The notes beneath the pieces were generated by a model. That model ran no database searches, was not told the origin of the DNA, and saw nothing but the letters and a program-made list of their open reading frames with translations. A DNA stretch of 64,000 bases, taken from positions 81,832,076 to 81,896,075 of the forward strand of contig OY754329.1 in the NCBI GenBank assembly GCA_963573305.1, written 5' to 3'. The position numbers were made by a program, and so were the translations under genes. This document shows, one piece after another, positions 1 to 12,429 of the stretch (within the stretch, counting starts at the first letter, position 1; every line of letters starts with the position of its first letter). The DNA is from Pyrrhosoma nymphula (taxonomy: Eukaryota > Arthropoda > Insecta > Odonata > Coenagrionidae).

Positions 1-9
1 TCCTTTCAG

Positions 10-837
10 GCACGTGGAAGTTTTAAATTACTACTTACTAAGAAAAAGGCATTGGTGCAGAAGTTATTACGAGAAAATATGGGCTTAATTGTTGATGTGC
101 CCCGACCTGGATCGGGTAATACCAATGATGGAAATACGGCTCGGCGTTTTTTCGATTCTCCAAAATTGGCAGCAAGACTTACAGGTAATGTTCCATTTCG
201 CATTATCAGTGCAGTAGAAGCAGGGTTCGAATGAATTTCTAATCAATTGCGTCATATGATTATTTTTCAAAGCTCGATATGGAGTTGGCTCATTAGATAA
301 ATAACGTCTGTATCGTAGTTAATGCATATGTTTTGATTTTGCATTCTAGGAATTAACGAAGATCTCATTAAAAGATTTTCAGTTATCTTGAAAGCAATTT
401 CTAGCGGCCTACAACTGAACGATGTGACATTTGCTCAGTATTGCCTGAGAACTGCCGAACTCTACGTGGAGCTGTATCCCTGGTACTGTATGCCTCCCAC
501 GGTGCATAAGGTCCTCCTGCATGGAAGTGAGATTTCTAAAGATGCGATACTTCCGTTAGGTGAGCTTTCGGAAGAGGCACTGGAGGCCAGAAATAAAGAC
601 ACGAGAAAATTCCGCGAGCGATTTACTAGGAAGCACTCCAGGGTGGCCACCAACGAGGATCTTTTCAAGAGGCTATTACTTACATCGGATCCTTTACTTT
701 CCTCCTCCACACATTTAATGCCGAAGAAAAGAAGGAGAATGTCAAAAGAATTGAGAGACTTATTAATAGTGGATGAAAAAGAAGAGGAACTATTTGATTC
801 AAATAGTAGTAGTGATGAGTATTCGTCCGACAACTAA
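10..837 (+). CDS. 3' end of a two-exon gene of an unnamed conserved (possibly transposon-linked) family
   Basis: Two pieces join cleanly: an exon in frame 1 ending at 184 (ACAG then GTAATG) and an exon from 350 after TTGCATTCTAG, stop at 835-837. The 165-nt intron splits a Gly codon, and joining restores KLAARLT-GINEDLIKRF. A pyrimidine-rich CAG at 1-9 may be the acceptor of the first piece, so more exons probably lie to the left. Seen: a basic start, SGNTNDGNTARRFF, a central block with YPWYCMPPTVHKVLLHG and LGELSEEALEARNKD, then TRKHSR and NEDLFKRLLLTSDPL, and an acidic Ser-rich tail. Known: this block recurs in many uncharacterised arthropod and cnidarian proteins, often in many copies, which suggests a domesticated or active mobile element. 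No catalytic motif is visible and I assign no function. The piece at 388-837 alone starts at TTG, which is not the real start. Confidence 0.7.
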
Positions 838-2274
838 AGACATAATTTGATTTTATTTTCCATTAACGTTTATGAAATTAATATTTTAGGGAGTTTGTGA
901 CTTCAACTGCAGTCATGTATGGATTCTTTCTAAGATCCTTAATTTTGTGACCCTTTTAAGTTAAAACTTCTCTCTTTGTATTGAATTTATCTATTTCATT
1001 TACAGATATGTTCCTTTTTTATTTTATTTAAATGTAATTAAGTTGCACTATTAACATCTTACGTGATCACTTTTTGTACTTTTTTACCTTTTGTTAATAC
1101 ATTCTTTTTTTGACCTTATGCTTTGCTGGAGTGTTTCACAGTTATCGCTAAAATTGGTTCCAATATTCAATTGTTGCTACAGCCGTTACCATGTTATACT
1201 AAAAGGGGTTAACTTCCGCGATTCAATTCTCAGAATTACATAAATTTAGCAATGCAATACTTTAAATCTCCTACATTTCCAGAAATGTAATCATGTGTAT
1301 GTGCACCTTTGGTGGACAATAATTTCCCAGAAAATGCCCGGTAAAGACCGTTAAGGCTCCGCGGTGTCATAAAACGACCATTTTCGCACACGAGTCCTGA
1401 GGGTTAAGAATGAGGGAGAAGGGATACCAGCTGGTGTCTTTCTGGGAGGTCTTTCTGTATGGGTCTGAGGGAAAATACTCACTTTTTCAAGGTTTGAACG
1501 CTTTCAATATAAGACATAGTTATCGAACGTATCTAAAGAAAACTAACTTAACTTCGAGTACGCGTGCACTTACCTCGACTGAAAATCCTCCCGTGTCTTC
1601 ATTATAGACTCTTTGGGGATCGTTGCCCACAAGCACAGCTTAAAAAACCGTGAATGCTGAGCGTTAAAATCCATACCACTTCAATAACCTTACCGCGTCG
1701 CGGCAAATCCAGCTCCCGGCGCGCGGACCCGAGCCCCGACGCGCGATCGAAAAATCAAATTTATTTCCGGCGTCGCAAACTTTTTTCCAAGTTAACTGCA
1801 TATAAACCTTGAGAAGTCTTCAAATAATGCTCTGATGTAAGTAACTTCGCGTGACTTTGCCAAAAATCCATTTGAATCTCCTACTAAATGTAAAAGTTTG
1901 TCTAAAAACAGCGTCCGCCATTTTGCAATGGCAGAGCAATATTGTATCATAACTATTCTTTAAAACTACGGAATTGTAAAGCAAAAGTACCATGTTAACA
2001 GATAATATCGTTTTTTATTCCATAAAAATCCTCTTTTAACTTCACCATCAACTTTAGTCGGAAGATTTTCCGAGAAAACTGAAGACGGGCATTTTTCTGG
2101 AAATTTGGTCATGTTTGAGCCTCTGTATCTCAATAACGGGTAAGAACTATACCAAATGAAGTGCTATTCCAGATACATGAATCATTTCTGAGTTTCCATG
2201 CGAAGTTTCAACTTCATATCTCAATAAAAGCCGTTTTGGACTTTTGGCCAGCTTTTTCCGATTTCCGACCACTG
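838..2274. other. No gene seen
   Basis: AT-rich sequence with one unconvincing 65-codon reading frame at 1410-1607. There is a short GC-rich patch near 1690-1770. No RNA gene or recognisable mobile element was found. Confidence 0.5.
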
Positions 2275-4740
2275 TGCGGTGGTTGGCCATTCTCTCCATC
2301 ACTTTACAGAGGCAGCTGATGTGAGAGATGGGTTATAAGTTTTTCTGGTCAGACCTTATTTGCTTCGGAATAGGAATTATTACTTACTCCTCAAGGGCCC
2401 CGGAAATCTCCGCACCATATTCAATTGTCTTCCAAATATCCTGGAGGAAGTATTCAGGGAGGTTTCGGAAGAAGGCATTTTGGGTACCATCCATGCCTGA
2501 AGAGGTACCAAGGGAGATGAGGTACCAATTACAGACGTCAATTTCCCCCAGGAGAAAGGTATGTTACACATTTGTACGTGTTGTATTGAAACAAAGCGCA
2601 GCAACCTCATAACGCTCCTTGATACCCCAAAAGGAAACGTTTTAATTTTCATCGTTCGCGTCTTGTAGAGCAATTGAGTTTTTAGTTCACAAATTTCCGA
2701 GGGTAAATTAACTAGCCGGTCGTCCACTTCTAAGCAGTTTATTTTCCACTAACTTCATGATCATGAAATGCATTTTACCTGTGATCAGACGGCTTTTATA
2801 GTTCTTATTATAACGGTGGACTCAAATTCTTGCCCAGAGGTCTTTTTGACCTTCTTCACTATTCTCCGTGTTTCAGCTTGCTAGGGTAGTAAGAGAGTGA
2901 GGTTTTTATTGGTCCCGATGGAAATTATTGCTGGGGTCTTAACAGAAAAATCCACACTCAAGATAACTTTAGGCTTACTTGCCGGTTTTACTGCCTTGCC
3001 CGGGTTGGCCCAGTCCTTAAATTTTTTTAAAGTTCAGCTGGAATGGCAATGGTAGCTTGACTGATCGAGTTCATTACGACATTTGCGAGAGGTTACATAG
3101 AGTAGTTATAAAACGTGTCCTTTGCTTTTCCTACCCTCCAGAGACGGCATTTTTTTTTTTTTTTAATATCCATGAACTTCCTTTCTTCCATCATTTTTGG
3201 GCACTTTCGAGAGTACTTGGACATATATCCCTGCAGTTCACGCAAAAGGGGCACACATCTGGAGCATTCCGCGTCCTCGTGTTTATTCAGGGCCGAGCGG
3301 GGCAGGTAGCCTCGCCCTCTATTCGCTGAGCGATGTGGCCAAAGTCTTGGCACTGGAAGCAGTGCATGGGAGCCGGAATTTAAGATGGCGACGGGGGAAG
3401 GGTATCTGTCGCAATGAATAAAAAGAAATTCATCCCCTGGGCTTCCCATCCAACACGAAGTAAAACAATCAGAACTCCAGAAAGCTGACCAGTGCAGCCG
3501 CCAGAGCAATATCGTTTAGGGGGCATAATTCATTAAGGGGGCTACTTTAGGTTAGACCTCTATTGCATGCATCCTCCCAATCAATACACTTTTGGCCTCC
3601 TTGCACAGGCCCCCGCCACTCCAGCACGCGCCGCCGAAACATTTAGGAGAGCCAATTTATCGTGAGTGGCTAGCTCCCGGCCGTCTGTTTATAGGGATTC
3701 TGGGGCCGAAGTGAATATTAAACCCGGACCAAGCCGGGCATCCGACACCCAGCTGGATGCCGGAGAACTCTACCACCAGGATCCCTACCTCTCCTTTTCG
3801 GGTCTCCGCTCACGGTTAACAAGCGGGTGGATCACAGGTTAGCTGTCATCAACGCACACAATCAGTTGACCCACAAGACTATCCGGACGAATCTTTTTCT
3901 GTCTGTCAATGAGGGGTAGTTTTCGGGGTTTCCTTCCCCACCCTTTTAGTTCATTCTTACAACAACCAGGGATAATACGGATTCATTATCATCCCCCACC
4001 CGGAGGGATTTCATTTATTTTCCTCTTTGCCCACCACACTCCTTTCATCCTAATCCACACCGACAGCTCAGAAGGCTCCTTACTTCGCCCATGTATGTAC
4101 CATGAAATACCATGGAGAATGATTTTTGTTTGCTGCCAAAGGATACGTGACTTAAATAACAACAAATTAACCAAATATTTGGAGAAATGCTCGAGATATT
4201 TTTTTCATCCTGGTTGTTTGGAGTTAAGTTTGAAATCAAATAGGATTATGACTAGTGATAGTGTGAATATTACTTTGTAGCAGGAGGAAAGTTAGAACTC
4301 TGGTCATATATTGGTAATTTCCCTGTAGAAATCTATGGTATAAGGGCATGTTTGAAAAAAAATATGTAATAGTCTCCTCCAGGTTTGTATGGATTTGAAA
4401 GGCTTTAGAGGTAATCAAATACAGATGTGTCGAATTAAAAAAATTTTTAGATAATTTATAACTTTTATTTCTTTTAAATTGTCTCAGAAAATCATATTTT
4501 TGAATCAGAGGCATAATCATGAGATGATGATAGTAATAAATTTCTGGAAAGCTTTTGATGAAACCAATGTCAAACAAATTCAGTTCATTTTTAAATACAA
4601 CTGAATTTCTTGAAAGCTGTACCTTGAAATTTATTGCCTGACACTTTTCATTGCTTGGAAAGGTCTGTTATGCCAGTTGATAAGCTGGTGCCACCCAGAA
4701 GTTTCAAAATATTTTTAGTTTCCGCTTTTCAAACAAGTCG
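2275..4740 (-). mobile_element. LINE (Jockey/I/R1-like), degraded, minus strand
   Basis: On the minus strand, 2420-2275 reads as the start of a non-LTR reverse transcriptase (VIIPIPKQIRSDQ ... CKVMERMANHR, with stops). Upstream, at about 3400-3150, it reads as an ORF1 gag zinc-knuckle region (CFQCQDFGH, then KYSRKCPKMMEERK). Order and strand fit one LINE, 5' end to the right. Blocks 2275-3065 and 4580-4740 are near copies of 17400-18215 and 18217-18390. The copy near 18 kb lacks the piece between them, so that copy is probably deleted for part of ORF1. Frames are broken throughout; this is a dead element. Confidence 0.65.
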
Positions 4741-6353
4741 TTTCAAGCAATTTCGTAAAAATTTCAAGCAATTATGTGCCTCTCAATCGCCTCTGCTTTA
4801 TGCTTTTTAGGTGTAAGAAGAATGGTGTAAATTTAAATGATACTATTTTAGCCCATATAATTTCTGTCTTTTGCGTGTCTCACTTGTTAAAACGATCGAT
4901 TTTTATAGTTACACATATTTCCGTATTTTTTAATTCGTTATTTGAGTATGAGTAGGTACATACATTGTATTAAAATTGTTATGGCGGAATCCCAAAGGGT
5001 GTTTTTTTGCCAAATCGCGGCCTGCCGCCTCGCAATTATATTAAAGGCTTCAGTTGGATATTTCATTCCGTTTGTAATGTTGGGATACCAGACTTTCTGG
5101 CAACCATTTGGTGTACGTGTTCCTATGTATTTTCCACAAAGCCTGATATTGGAGTCCTGAATGTTAGGCTTAGTCTTACGCGGAAGACTTTGCCACCAAG
5201 AAATTTGTCGATGAATAATTACCTCTTGGAGTGCATTTATTATTTTCGGAGCACCTACAAAACGGTACTTAATTTCGCTAGGCGTTATTTTAAGTTTTAC
5301 ACGTACAATATACCTAGATGAATACTTTATCCACATATCCACCTATTGGAAATAACTTTCTAATGTTCCGGGTTTTAGCATTATACTGTCATTATTTGAA
5401 CTTGAACGTGTAAAACATTATTTATCGGGTGCACTTTAATCAATTCAGTGTGCTAATGTCATGTGTATAATTTTTTTATCACTCGTACACTAAAATATGC
5501 ACATTATTAATAAAAAGGGAACAATGAAGAAAGCTCAGCCAGCTATCCCTTGCATGTTTTAGCTATCGTACACTGGCATATTTAAAGAAAAAGTCTAAAT
5601 GAAAACAACCATTTTGAGCTTTTGTCTGGAGTCGTTCTCCTTGACTTGTAAGATTTACCCCTAATTCTATACGTTATGCAGGCGTTTGTATTGAATGGCA
5701 AAAAGTAATTTTTCAGTTGCTTATGAATTCATCTCGATATGCCATGAAGATCGCGGAGTTTTGCTGACACTCTGAATTTTGCTGAATCTTCCACAATGAC
5801 GTTAACCGCACCTTTTGCCCATTACTTGAGCTAAACAGGAACCTTTTACTCAACCCTTCTAATAGTGACAGGAATGTTATTCAAGTCGTCCGCGTCTACA
5901 TACCTGGAGTGCTTTTCACCTCTACCCTACTCATGGAAACATCCCTCCAAGTCAAAATCAGAGTTGTTATTTCCCCTTATTCGATAAGCAACCGGTTGAT
6001 AACCATTTGTAATATGGTGCAAGAAAAAATAGTGATAATTTCCGTTATCCAATTTTTCAGATCGATCAAAACTCTTGAAAGGACATAGAAGGATTAAGTC
6101 ACTTGCCGGAGACATCTGAAATTGATGAAACACCAAGGAAGTAAAGAGTCAGGTATTTTTCAGCTGATGTATGTATTTTGAGTTATGCCGTAATATTCAT
6201 TTTGGAATTCTCGATCACGTTAACACTGGTCCACTGCGGACCCCTTTAACAATCGGCCCTCAGATATACGAGATAATTTGCTTTCCACGCGGTGATGTAG
6301 TATACGCTATAGATGATGTATGACTGGTGGCTTTCCCGGCGAATGATGTTAAC
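4741..6353. other. No recognised gene
   Basis: Overlapping frames of 104 codons (+, 5007-5321) and 134 codons (-, 4938-5342) occur here. Neither shows a domain, repeat or splice context I recognise. The minus frame looks slightly more protein-like but I cannot name it. Confidence 0.4.
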
Positions 6354-6608
6354 GAAGAGCTCACGGGGTTCACACCGGGACTGGGTCTCCAAAACTTCCG
6401 ACATTTTGACGAGCGACTCACTCATCATCTTCAGGGATTTAAGAATTCAATCTTGGATACAATATTTGATTCAATATTGGATTAAATAATAGATTCATTA
6501 TTAGATTCAATCTTGGATATTTGAATCCTTGAAGACGATGGTTGAGTCGTTCGTTGAAAAGTCGTAAGTTATGAAGAACCTTACCCAGTGTGAAACCCGG
6601 AGCCCTTC
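6354..6608. repeat. Palindrome with hammerhead-like core
   Basis: Imperfect inverted repeat, arms about 6354-6450 and 6515-6608. Read outward, the arms contain CTGAAGA (minus strand) or CTTGAAGA (plus strand), then a hairpin around TGAGTCG, then a GAAA-like box (CAAAATGTC, GAAAAGTC). That order (CUGANGA, stem II, GAAA) is the hammerhead core seen at ends of Penelope-like elements. Both copies carry substitutions, so ribozyme activity is doubtful. Confidence 0.5.
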
Positions 6609-9063
6609 ATTCACACCGGAAAATATAGCTGGATTCATGGAGAAGAAAATGAGCGAAGAAGACTCATGTGACCGATTTCATCATCAGCCTTAATTTTATT
6701 TTCTGAGGAGGTGACCGAAAACTATTGTCATTTGCCGAATTAGGAGAAATTATAAGTATGGTAAGGGTGAAGGGGAAGGGTGGAGATATACTCAACGTCG
6801 GTTTTGCCTAACACTTGAATAAAGACGCCAAGAGATCAACTATTTAACGTCTCAAACGAAAGACGCAGCACCCTTCTTCATGTGATCTCCTCTAGTAAGG
6901 ACCAGTGTTCTGCCGAAAAATCCTTCTCTTTGCCGAATTAGAAACCGGTTTCCTTGGGGTTGTAAACAAGTGCTCTACTCTCCATCCACTAGTATTTATA
7001 TTGTGTGCGCTCGCATATCCGAAGTTATCGCTTTAATAAATAAGGAAAATGTGATGAACGGTCTTCAAACTACATCTGTTCTTCTTAAAATCGCTATTCT
7101 AGCATTTATAGAGCAAGTCGCACGAATTGTGATGGGGACGTTTTGGATATCAAATAGCGAGAACGCGCAGGAATGATCTATGATCTATGCAAGCGCAGGA
7201 AAGATCAATGCAGGAAAGATCTGATCTCCTCTCATCAGTCTGTTAATCTTAATAATATTTTCTCAAAGCCCTGCAACCGCACTTATCGAATATAACTCTT
7301 TCACTTCATATTTCATTTCTTCTTGTCCAGATCCTTTTTTATGTGTACAATGCATTTGCTTCATGCTTTTACTTGTGAAATCTTTTATCATCCTTTACTC
7401 CTAAGGATTTCATTATTTTAAGGTGTGCCCAATTCACCAAACTTTTTGGACTGTGTTGCTGCATGGAGTGCGTTTTTCTTAGGCTCTTTCGTATTGCTCA
7501 TCGTCTCTAACTTTGCCCGTCCACTTGATCATTGATATTTCTTCAAGCACAAGTTTTTGGACACTTTCATTCTCTCCTATCTGCTTATTCAATGGTCAAA
7601 GCTAATTTGTTACTTACCACACGAATATTTTCACACAATGATTTACAAACTGGTATATACACCGCAAGCATATAGGACCCAGCACAAATAAAGGATTTAA
7701 AGGATTTAAGGAAAGGAAGTAAATAAAAAACAAAGGAAAGCAACATGCTTCGTTAAAAACTGCTAAGAGTGAGCAGAAAGTGTCACAATACTGATAGAAA
7801 TATTTAGATGGAGAGCGTTCGAGAATCGGAGGCTACTTGAAATCCGATCTAGTGAGATTCAACCGACACGGAGGATACTATTTTTAATCCGCACTATATC
7901 TCCAGAAATGATTGGAGTGGCAAAATAACAAAGATACATTGCCGGACTGACAGGTACAAAAATTACTTCTTTCCACACACCATTAGTGATGATAACAAAA
8001 ACAGCGTAACACAAACTTAAGACACATCATTGACATACAATTCACTTACCTATGCTCTTTCCTCCCTCATTTTCCCTACCCCCCCTTTTCATGGTTAGAG
8101 TACAAATACTCCCTGCCACACGTATCTTCGGCAAATCGTACGGTAGAATATAGCAGGATCGATAGATATCGCATTTCTATGTTAGAGAAAGCTATCGAAA
8201 GTGAAATATGCGAGATATAGAACGGCCTTGTAAGTAGAACTAGATGTAGATAACATATTTTCTCATTAACTGTACTGCGCTCTAATGTTTTCATACTCTG
8301 GTCTCCATAGTTTCTTCAATAACATATCAGCTACCTTTATATCATGTTTGGTATTTTTGCTTGAAATCCGTATAATTCCTTCCTTGCCACCTAGCATTGC
8401 TTCCAAAGTAGGTAAATGAATCCACTTACTCTAATTTCTCTCCTTCGAGGTACAGATCAACCAATGGGATTGGCTCGAAATGATACATAGGTAACATACA
8501 TAGGTAACTGTTAAAATCGACGGAAAGGGGTTACCTGAATTATTGCTAAGAGATTTAGAGGTGGCGGTAAGTGAGGAAGGATGACGGTTGAAGGTGATTA
8601 GGATAATTTGATTTTTAGGGAAGTCATTATAGTTGTCTTTTTGAGATGACTACTGAGAACAGTTGATTTGCCTCAATTATTAGTAGGAATTAAAAGGAAT
8701 AAAATAACAGAGTGGAGAGTGTTGGTAAGCAACTCAGCGTTGGCATTAAAACCTACTATTAGCATAAGGCAACCAAGGGTTCGCAGAACAACTATGTAGA
8801 GATTTAGATGAATAAGTTTCAACAGCAATGAAAATAAAACATAAGCCCTCGGGATGGGAAGCAAGAACTCTAGCCACCAAACAATCCTAAACCTCTATTT
8901 TTTCATGGGATATTTATGGTTTCACCTTCATTGCCATGTAAAACCATGCTCCTTTTACATATATTTACTTACTCTTCTTCGGCTTCACTTCCTCTACGCT
9001 TGGGTTACTATCTATTAGTACCCTGTGCCTTTTCATCTTCATTCAGTTGATCCGCTTGCTGTA
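6609..9063. other. No gene seen
   Basis: AT-rich intergenic sequence. Small frames (6970-7176, 8076-8294, 8673-8864) show no homology I recognise and no convincing splice partners. Confidence 0.5.
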
Positions 9064-9206
9064 TCTCTCTCTCTCTCCCCCTCTCCCCCTTCCCCTCTCC
9101 CCCCCCTCTCCCCCTCTTCCCCCTCTTCCCCTCTCCCCCCTCCCCCCCTCTCACCCCCGCTACCCCCTACCTCCCTCTCCCCCCTCTCCCCATTCCCCCC
9201 CCCTTC
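9064..9206 (+). repeat. Long C/T-rich simple repeat
   Basis: About 140 bases of almost pure pyrimidine (CTCTCCCC-type units) on the plus strand. It directly abuts the receptor exon remnant that follows. The reading frame through it (Ser/Pro-rich) is an artefact of composition. Confidence 0.9.
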
Positions 9207-9434
9207 CGAGTGTTGAAGAATGTTAATAATGTTTATGGGATCTCAGTGATGGGGCTTGTTGTAGTAAATTTAGTTAATGTAACTTTTACCCTCTATCTCC
9301 TCATTACTAATGCCAGAGTCTCTAAGGCGCTCATCCCGAACAATGAAGGCATGTTGGTCGCTTGTCTTTGGGAGTCTGGAATATTAACGACTTTGATCCT
9401 CATCGTTGGAAGTTGCAATGGAGCTCACGTGATT
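9207..9434 (+). pseudogene. Gustatory receptor first-exon remnant (C-terminal quarter)
   Basis: The frame from about 9210 reads LKNVNNVYGISVMGLVVVNL and continues to CNGAHVI, then GTAAAT. It aligns with the last 75 codons of the two intact receptor exons at 13208-14176 and 20254-21216 (VNSAYGISVVVLCFLNL; VHFT then GTAAAT). The donor site and phase 0 are kept. The preceding ~245 codons, including the start, are missing and replaced by a pyrimidine repeat. It is therefore a truncated third copy of the first exon, unless the N-terminal part lies in an unseen upstream exon. In the family this segment covers transmembrane helices 5-6. Confidence 0.75.
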
Positions 9435-10421
9435 GTAAATATTACTTCATATAAAGCGGTACCTATTATTTTTCTCAGCACAATATTTCTGTCGCTACAG
9501 TACATAAATGATGTGCGGTATTAAAAACTGGCAGGTGGTAAATTTACGTCCTTGCCACTCGCCCTGAAAGCGGCTAGCAGGGCTAGGAATTTCAAAATTT
9601 CTTTCTCATTAGCAACAGGAAAATCAATTTTTCAAACAAAGTGAATTTAGCTATATATTTCCGTTTACGGGATCTTTTTTCCATATTTTTGTTGACAATA
9701 GAATATTCTTAACTTTTCTAAAACCTCAAGTTAGTTTTTGTGCGGTATTAAAGTTATTGGAGTTATAAATGTTACTAACATGTTTAGATATCAAAAATTG
9801 TAACAGTTTTAAGCAAAGCCCCGTTAAAATGTTAAACTGTAATTTAGAAATTCCTTTTACCAATAATCAAACATAAAAATTAATAATTTTTATTGTTTAT
9901 CAAAAACCCTAGTAAATGGTTAATGGTTAAGTAATCCTAATCGAACGGTTATCGATATACTACACTTCACAGTCGAATATCTCTACTTAGCATCCGTAGC
10001 GATGAATCTCTCGGTCTATGACTAGGCAACTATGCTCCCATCTCCTTATTCGGCCCTTCTAGCTGTCATCGGACTTTTCTCGCCGTGATGATTGTATATA
10101 TAAATTTGGTAAACATCTCTAAATGGTGAAAGGAATGGGGTGTAGATTTAAATCATGATGCGAGCACAATAATTACATTATTAAGTAATTAGTAAAATAA
10201 CGCAGCTTGCATAATTTGCAAGCTGCGTTGCTTGAAAAATATTAAGAAAGCCACTGCAAGTAATGTACATCAGAGTCACTAGATGTAATAAAGGGAACTC
10301 TCAATTCAAGATATTGGAGTAAGCGCGGATCCGAACACAGAAGCGCACTTCAGCGCACAAGAACAACGATAAATGAAACGATGTGTGCAAGGAAAACGTT
10401 CAGTAACCTACCAGTAGGTGA
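9435..10421. other. No gene; one perfect hairpin
   Basis: AT-rich sequence. At 10199-10229 a perfect 13-bp inverted repeat (AACGCAGCTTGCA, 5-nt loop) stands out. I see no associated gene. Confidence 0.5.
10199..10229. repeat. Perfect 13-bp inverted repeat
   Basis: AACGCAGCTTGCA, TAATT, TGCAAGCTGCGTT. It could be a transposon end or chance; no further evidence. Confidence 0.6.
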
Positions 10422-11129
10422 CAGGCCTGTGCGATTATTCGATTAATTGTCTCGTCGATTCAATTATTTTTACACTTGGTCGATTATTTCAGCACATTGA
10501 TGTCAATTACGGTAATTGACTCGATTTTCAACATTTTTCGTATCAATTTTTGTTCAATGGTCAATTTTATTAAATTTACATTTATGGTCTGGTAATCGAT
10601 TAATTGACGATGTTTGACGGTGGTGACAACCACCACCTACCCTTCCCTCCAGAAGTTTGCAAGAAGATATCTAGCTATCCCAGAAACTAGCACTGCGTCC
10701 GAGAGGTTGTTCAATCTCGGTGGGAACATTGTCATCGACACACGCCAGTGTCTGTCGGATGAACATGCTGAGGACCTCATCTGCCTCTCTTCAAATATAG
10801 ATCTTTTTCTTTAATTAATTAATAAAGGCTAACTGATTAAATTATTTTGTTGTTTTTCAAATTAGTTCGATCATTCTTCTCATTGCCAAAGGAATACCTT
10901 TGACAAGCACAATCCATTTGAGTCCTGTCAATAAATTGGTTCATGTAAATTAATTGAGCAATGACAATTAATTGACACCGATTTCGATGTCAATTAATTG
11001 GCCTTTGTCAATGTTGTATGAATCCAATTAATTGTTATTTCTTCAATTCCCGACAATTGAAACGACCACATTTCCAATTATTCTTATTTTTGATCGATAA
11101 CGATTTTTTTCGATAATCGCACACGCCTA
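10422..11129 (+). mobile_element. hAT-like DNA transposon, internally deleted
   Basis: The left end CAGGCCTGTGCGATTAT matches the right end read inward (TAGGCGTGTGCGATTAT), so there are terminal inverted repeats of about 17 bp. CAGG...GTGCGA-type ends are typical of hAT elements. Flanking 8-mers do not match clearly. Inside lies the tail of a hAT transposase (10614-10814) surrounded by repeated CAATTAATTG-type AT-rich sequence. Non-autonomous. Confidence 0.65.
10614..10814 (+). pseudogene. hAT transposase C-terminal dimerisation domain fragment
   Basis: The 66-codon frame contains YPSLQKFARRYLAIPETSTA, then SERLFNLGGNIV, a DTRQCLSDEHAEDL helix and a final LSSNIDLF. This is the pattern of the hAT C-terminal dimerisation domain (YP-L--A--YL-IP-TS--SER-FS--G--). 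The RNase H-like catalytic core and the BED finger of a full transposase (usually 600 or more residues) are absent, so it cannot catalyse transposition. Its position between matching terminal repeats fits an internally deleted element. Confidence 0.8.
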
Positions 11130-11575
11130 GTTGACATACTGTAGATACACAATGGGAACGACCAAATATTTTGTGAGTAGATGATGTAGTCATTCAAACT
11201 ACTAACGTAAACTGTAAGGGTTTTTACCATAGCGACATTCTAAAACTTTACATTATCCATGTTTGACGCTTTTACAGGATATTAAAAGTATTGGAAACAA
11301 TCGTGGATATGATGATTACTGATGTTCTTTTCTTTTCTAGCACAATCCAGCGAACACAAACGATTCTCCCAATTAGTTTTGAAGTGCGCCGCCTTGTGCG
11401 CAGTGTCTGAAACGACAGAAAAGGAGGTGCTACCTTTGAGAAACACGGGATGACCGACAGCGCAATTGTGGCTGGAGCGGCAATCGTAGGTTAATGAGTG
11501 CGCATTCTAATAATGTATGAATTAATTCGAACAGATTCTAGGACCGAATTAAATTTAAGCATATCTGTGTATACC
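11130..11575. other. No gene seen
   Basis: Intergenic sequence without recognisable coding or repeat structure. Confidence 0.5.
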
Positions 11576-11759
11576 AGTTGTTCTCAACCGGTGGGTCGCG
11601 ACCCCTTTGGGGGTCGAACCCTTTCATTGGGGCCGTCTTAGACCACCGGAAAACACATATTTCCGATTGTCTTATGATGGTTTTAATATTTCCTGGGGTC
11701 ACCACAACATAAGGAATTGTATGAAAAGATCGCGTCATTAGGAAGGTTGAGAAAAACTT
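11576..11759. mobile_element. Short hAT-type MITE
   Basis: The left end CAGTTGTTCTCAACCGGT and the right end read inward (CAAGTTTTTCTCAACCTTCC) share the TTCTCAACC core of a widespread hAT/SPIN-like terminal repeat. The element is about 185 bp with no coding capacity. The 8-bp flanks differ, so the target duplication has decayed or the borders are slightly off. Confidence 0.55.
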
Positions 11760-12164
11760 GTTTATGCGGTGAATCTCACGATAAATGCAGTAATGGAAGT
11801 AATAAAGTAATTGTATTTTAAATTTTTTCCCTTTATCGAAGCATCGTGATGACTTGTGTTTTCGGCTCGGTATTAAAACGTTAGATCAAAATTTTATTTA
11901 TGTACGTTTTTTTCGAATCTTTAACTCGGCGTGATACCTTATTATATGATAGCAGCCATTATAATAATATGATATGTTTAATTTCGCGAGTAGAGGAAAA
12001 TCTGTACATTTTACTCGAATTATAACGAAATATATCTTATGCGCTAACAGCCTCTGTGTGAAAATAACATTGAATGTCCAATATACCAAATCGGCAATAT
12101 GCAACTTTATTCAAACTTTTACTTAGGGATATAACTAATAAGAACACGTATGCAAAGTTTCAGG

Positions 12165-12330
12165 AAATCTGCATTAAACAAAGATTGCTCCAACCACCTG
12201 AAGCACGCGCAGGTCCGACCGGTGAGTATGGAACCGCTTCGGTACTCAGGAAATTTCAAGCGGGCGGACTTACAGCTAAGATACGGGACGGGACTCGAAC
12301 TCGGTTTTTGCGGATGGCATTCCAATTTCA
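12165..12330 (-). mobile_element. Possible tRNA-derived SINE fragment
   Basis: On the minus strand GAGTTCGAGTCCCGT near 12303-12289 resembles a Pol III B box. The following GC-rich stretch differs in composition from its surroundings. No A box or complete cloverleaf is visible, so a functional tRNA is rejected. Confidence 0.35.
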
Positions 12331-12429
12331 TTGAGTACGTCCATCATAGCCTCTACTCTGTCAGGTAAATTTATCCCAGAAGTATCTCCTTAACCTCCTC
12401 TTGATCATTCAGCCGCTTATTATATATTG

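Noticed and set aside
4938..5342. 134-codon minus-strand frame as a gene
   Set aside because: No domain, start context, splice partner or repeat membership could be supported; kept only as a note.
9025..9216. Ser/Pro-rich frame
   Set aside because: Product of a pyrimidine simple repeat.
12289..12330. tRNA gene on the minus strand
   Set aside because: Only a B-box-like stretch is present, with no cloverleaf.
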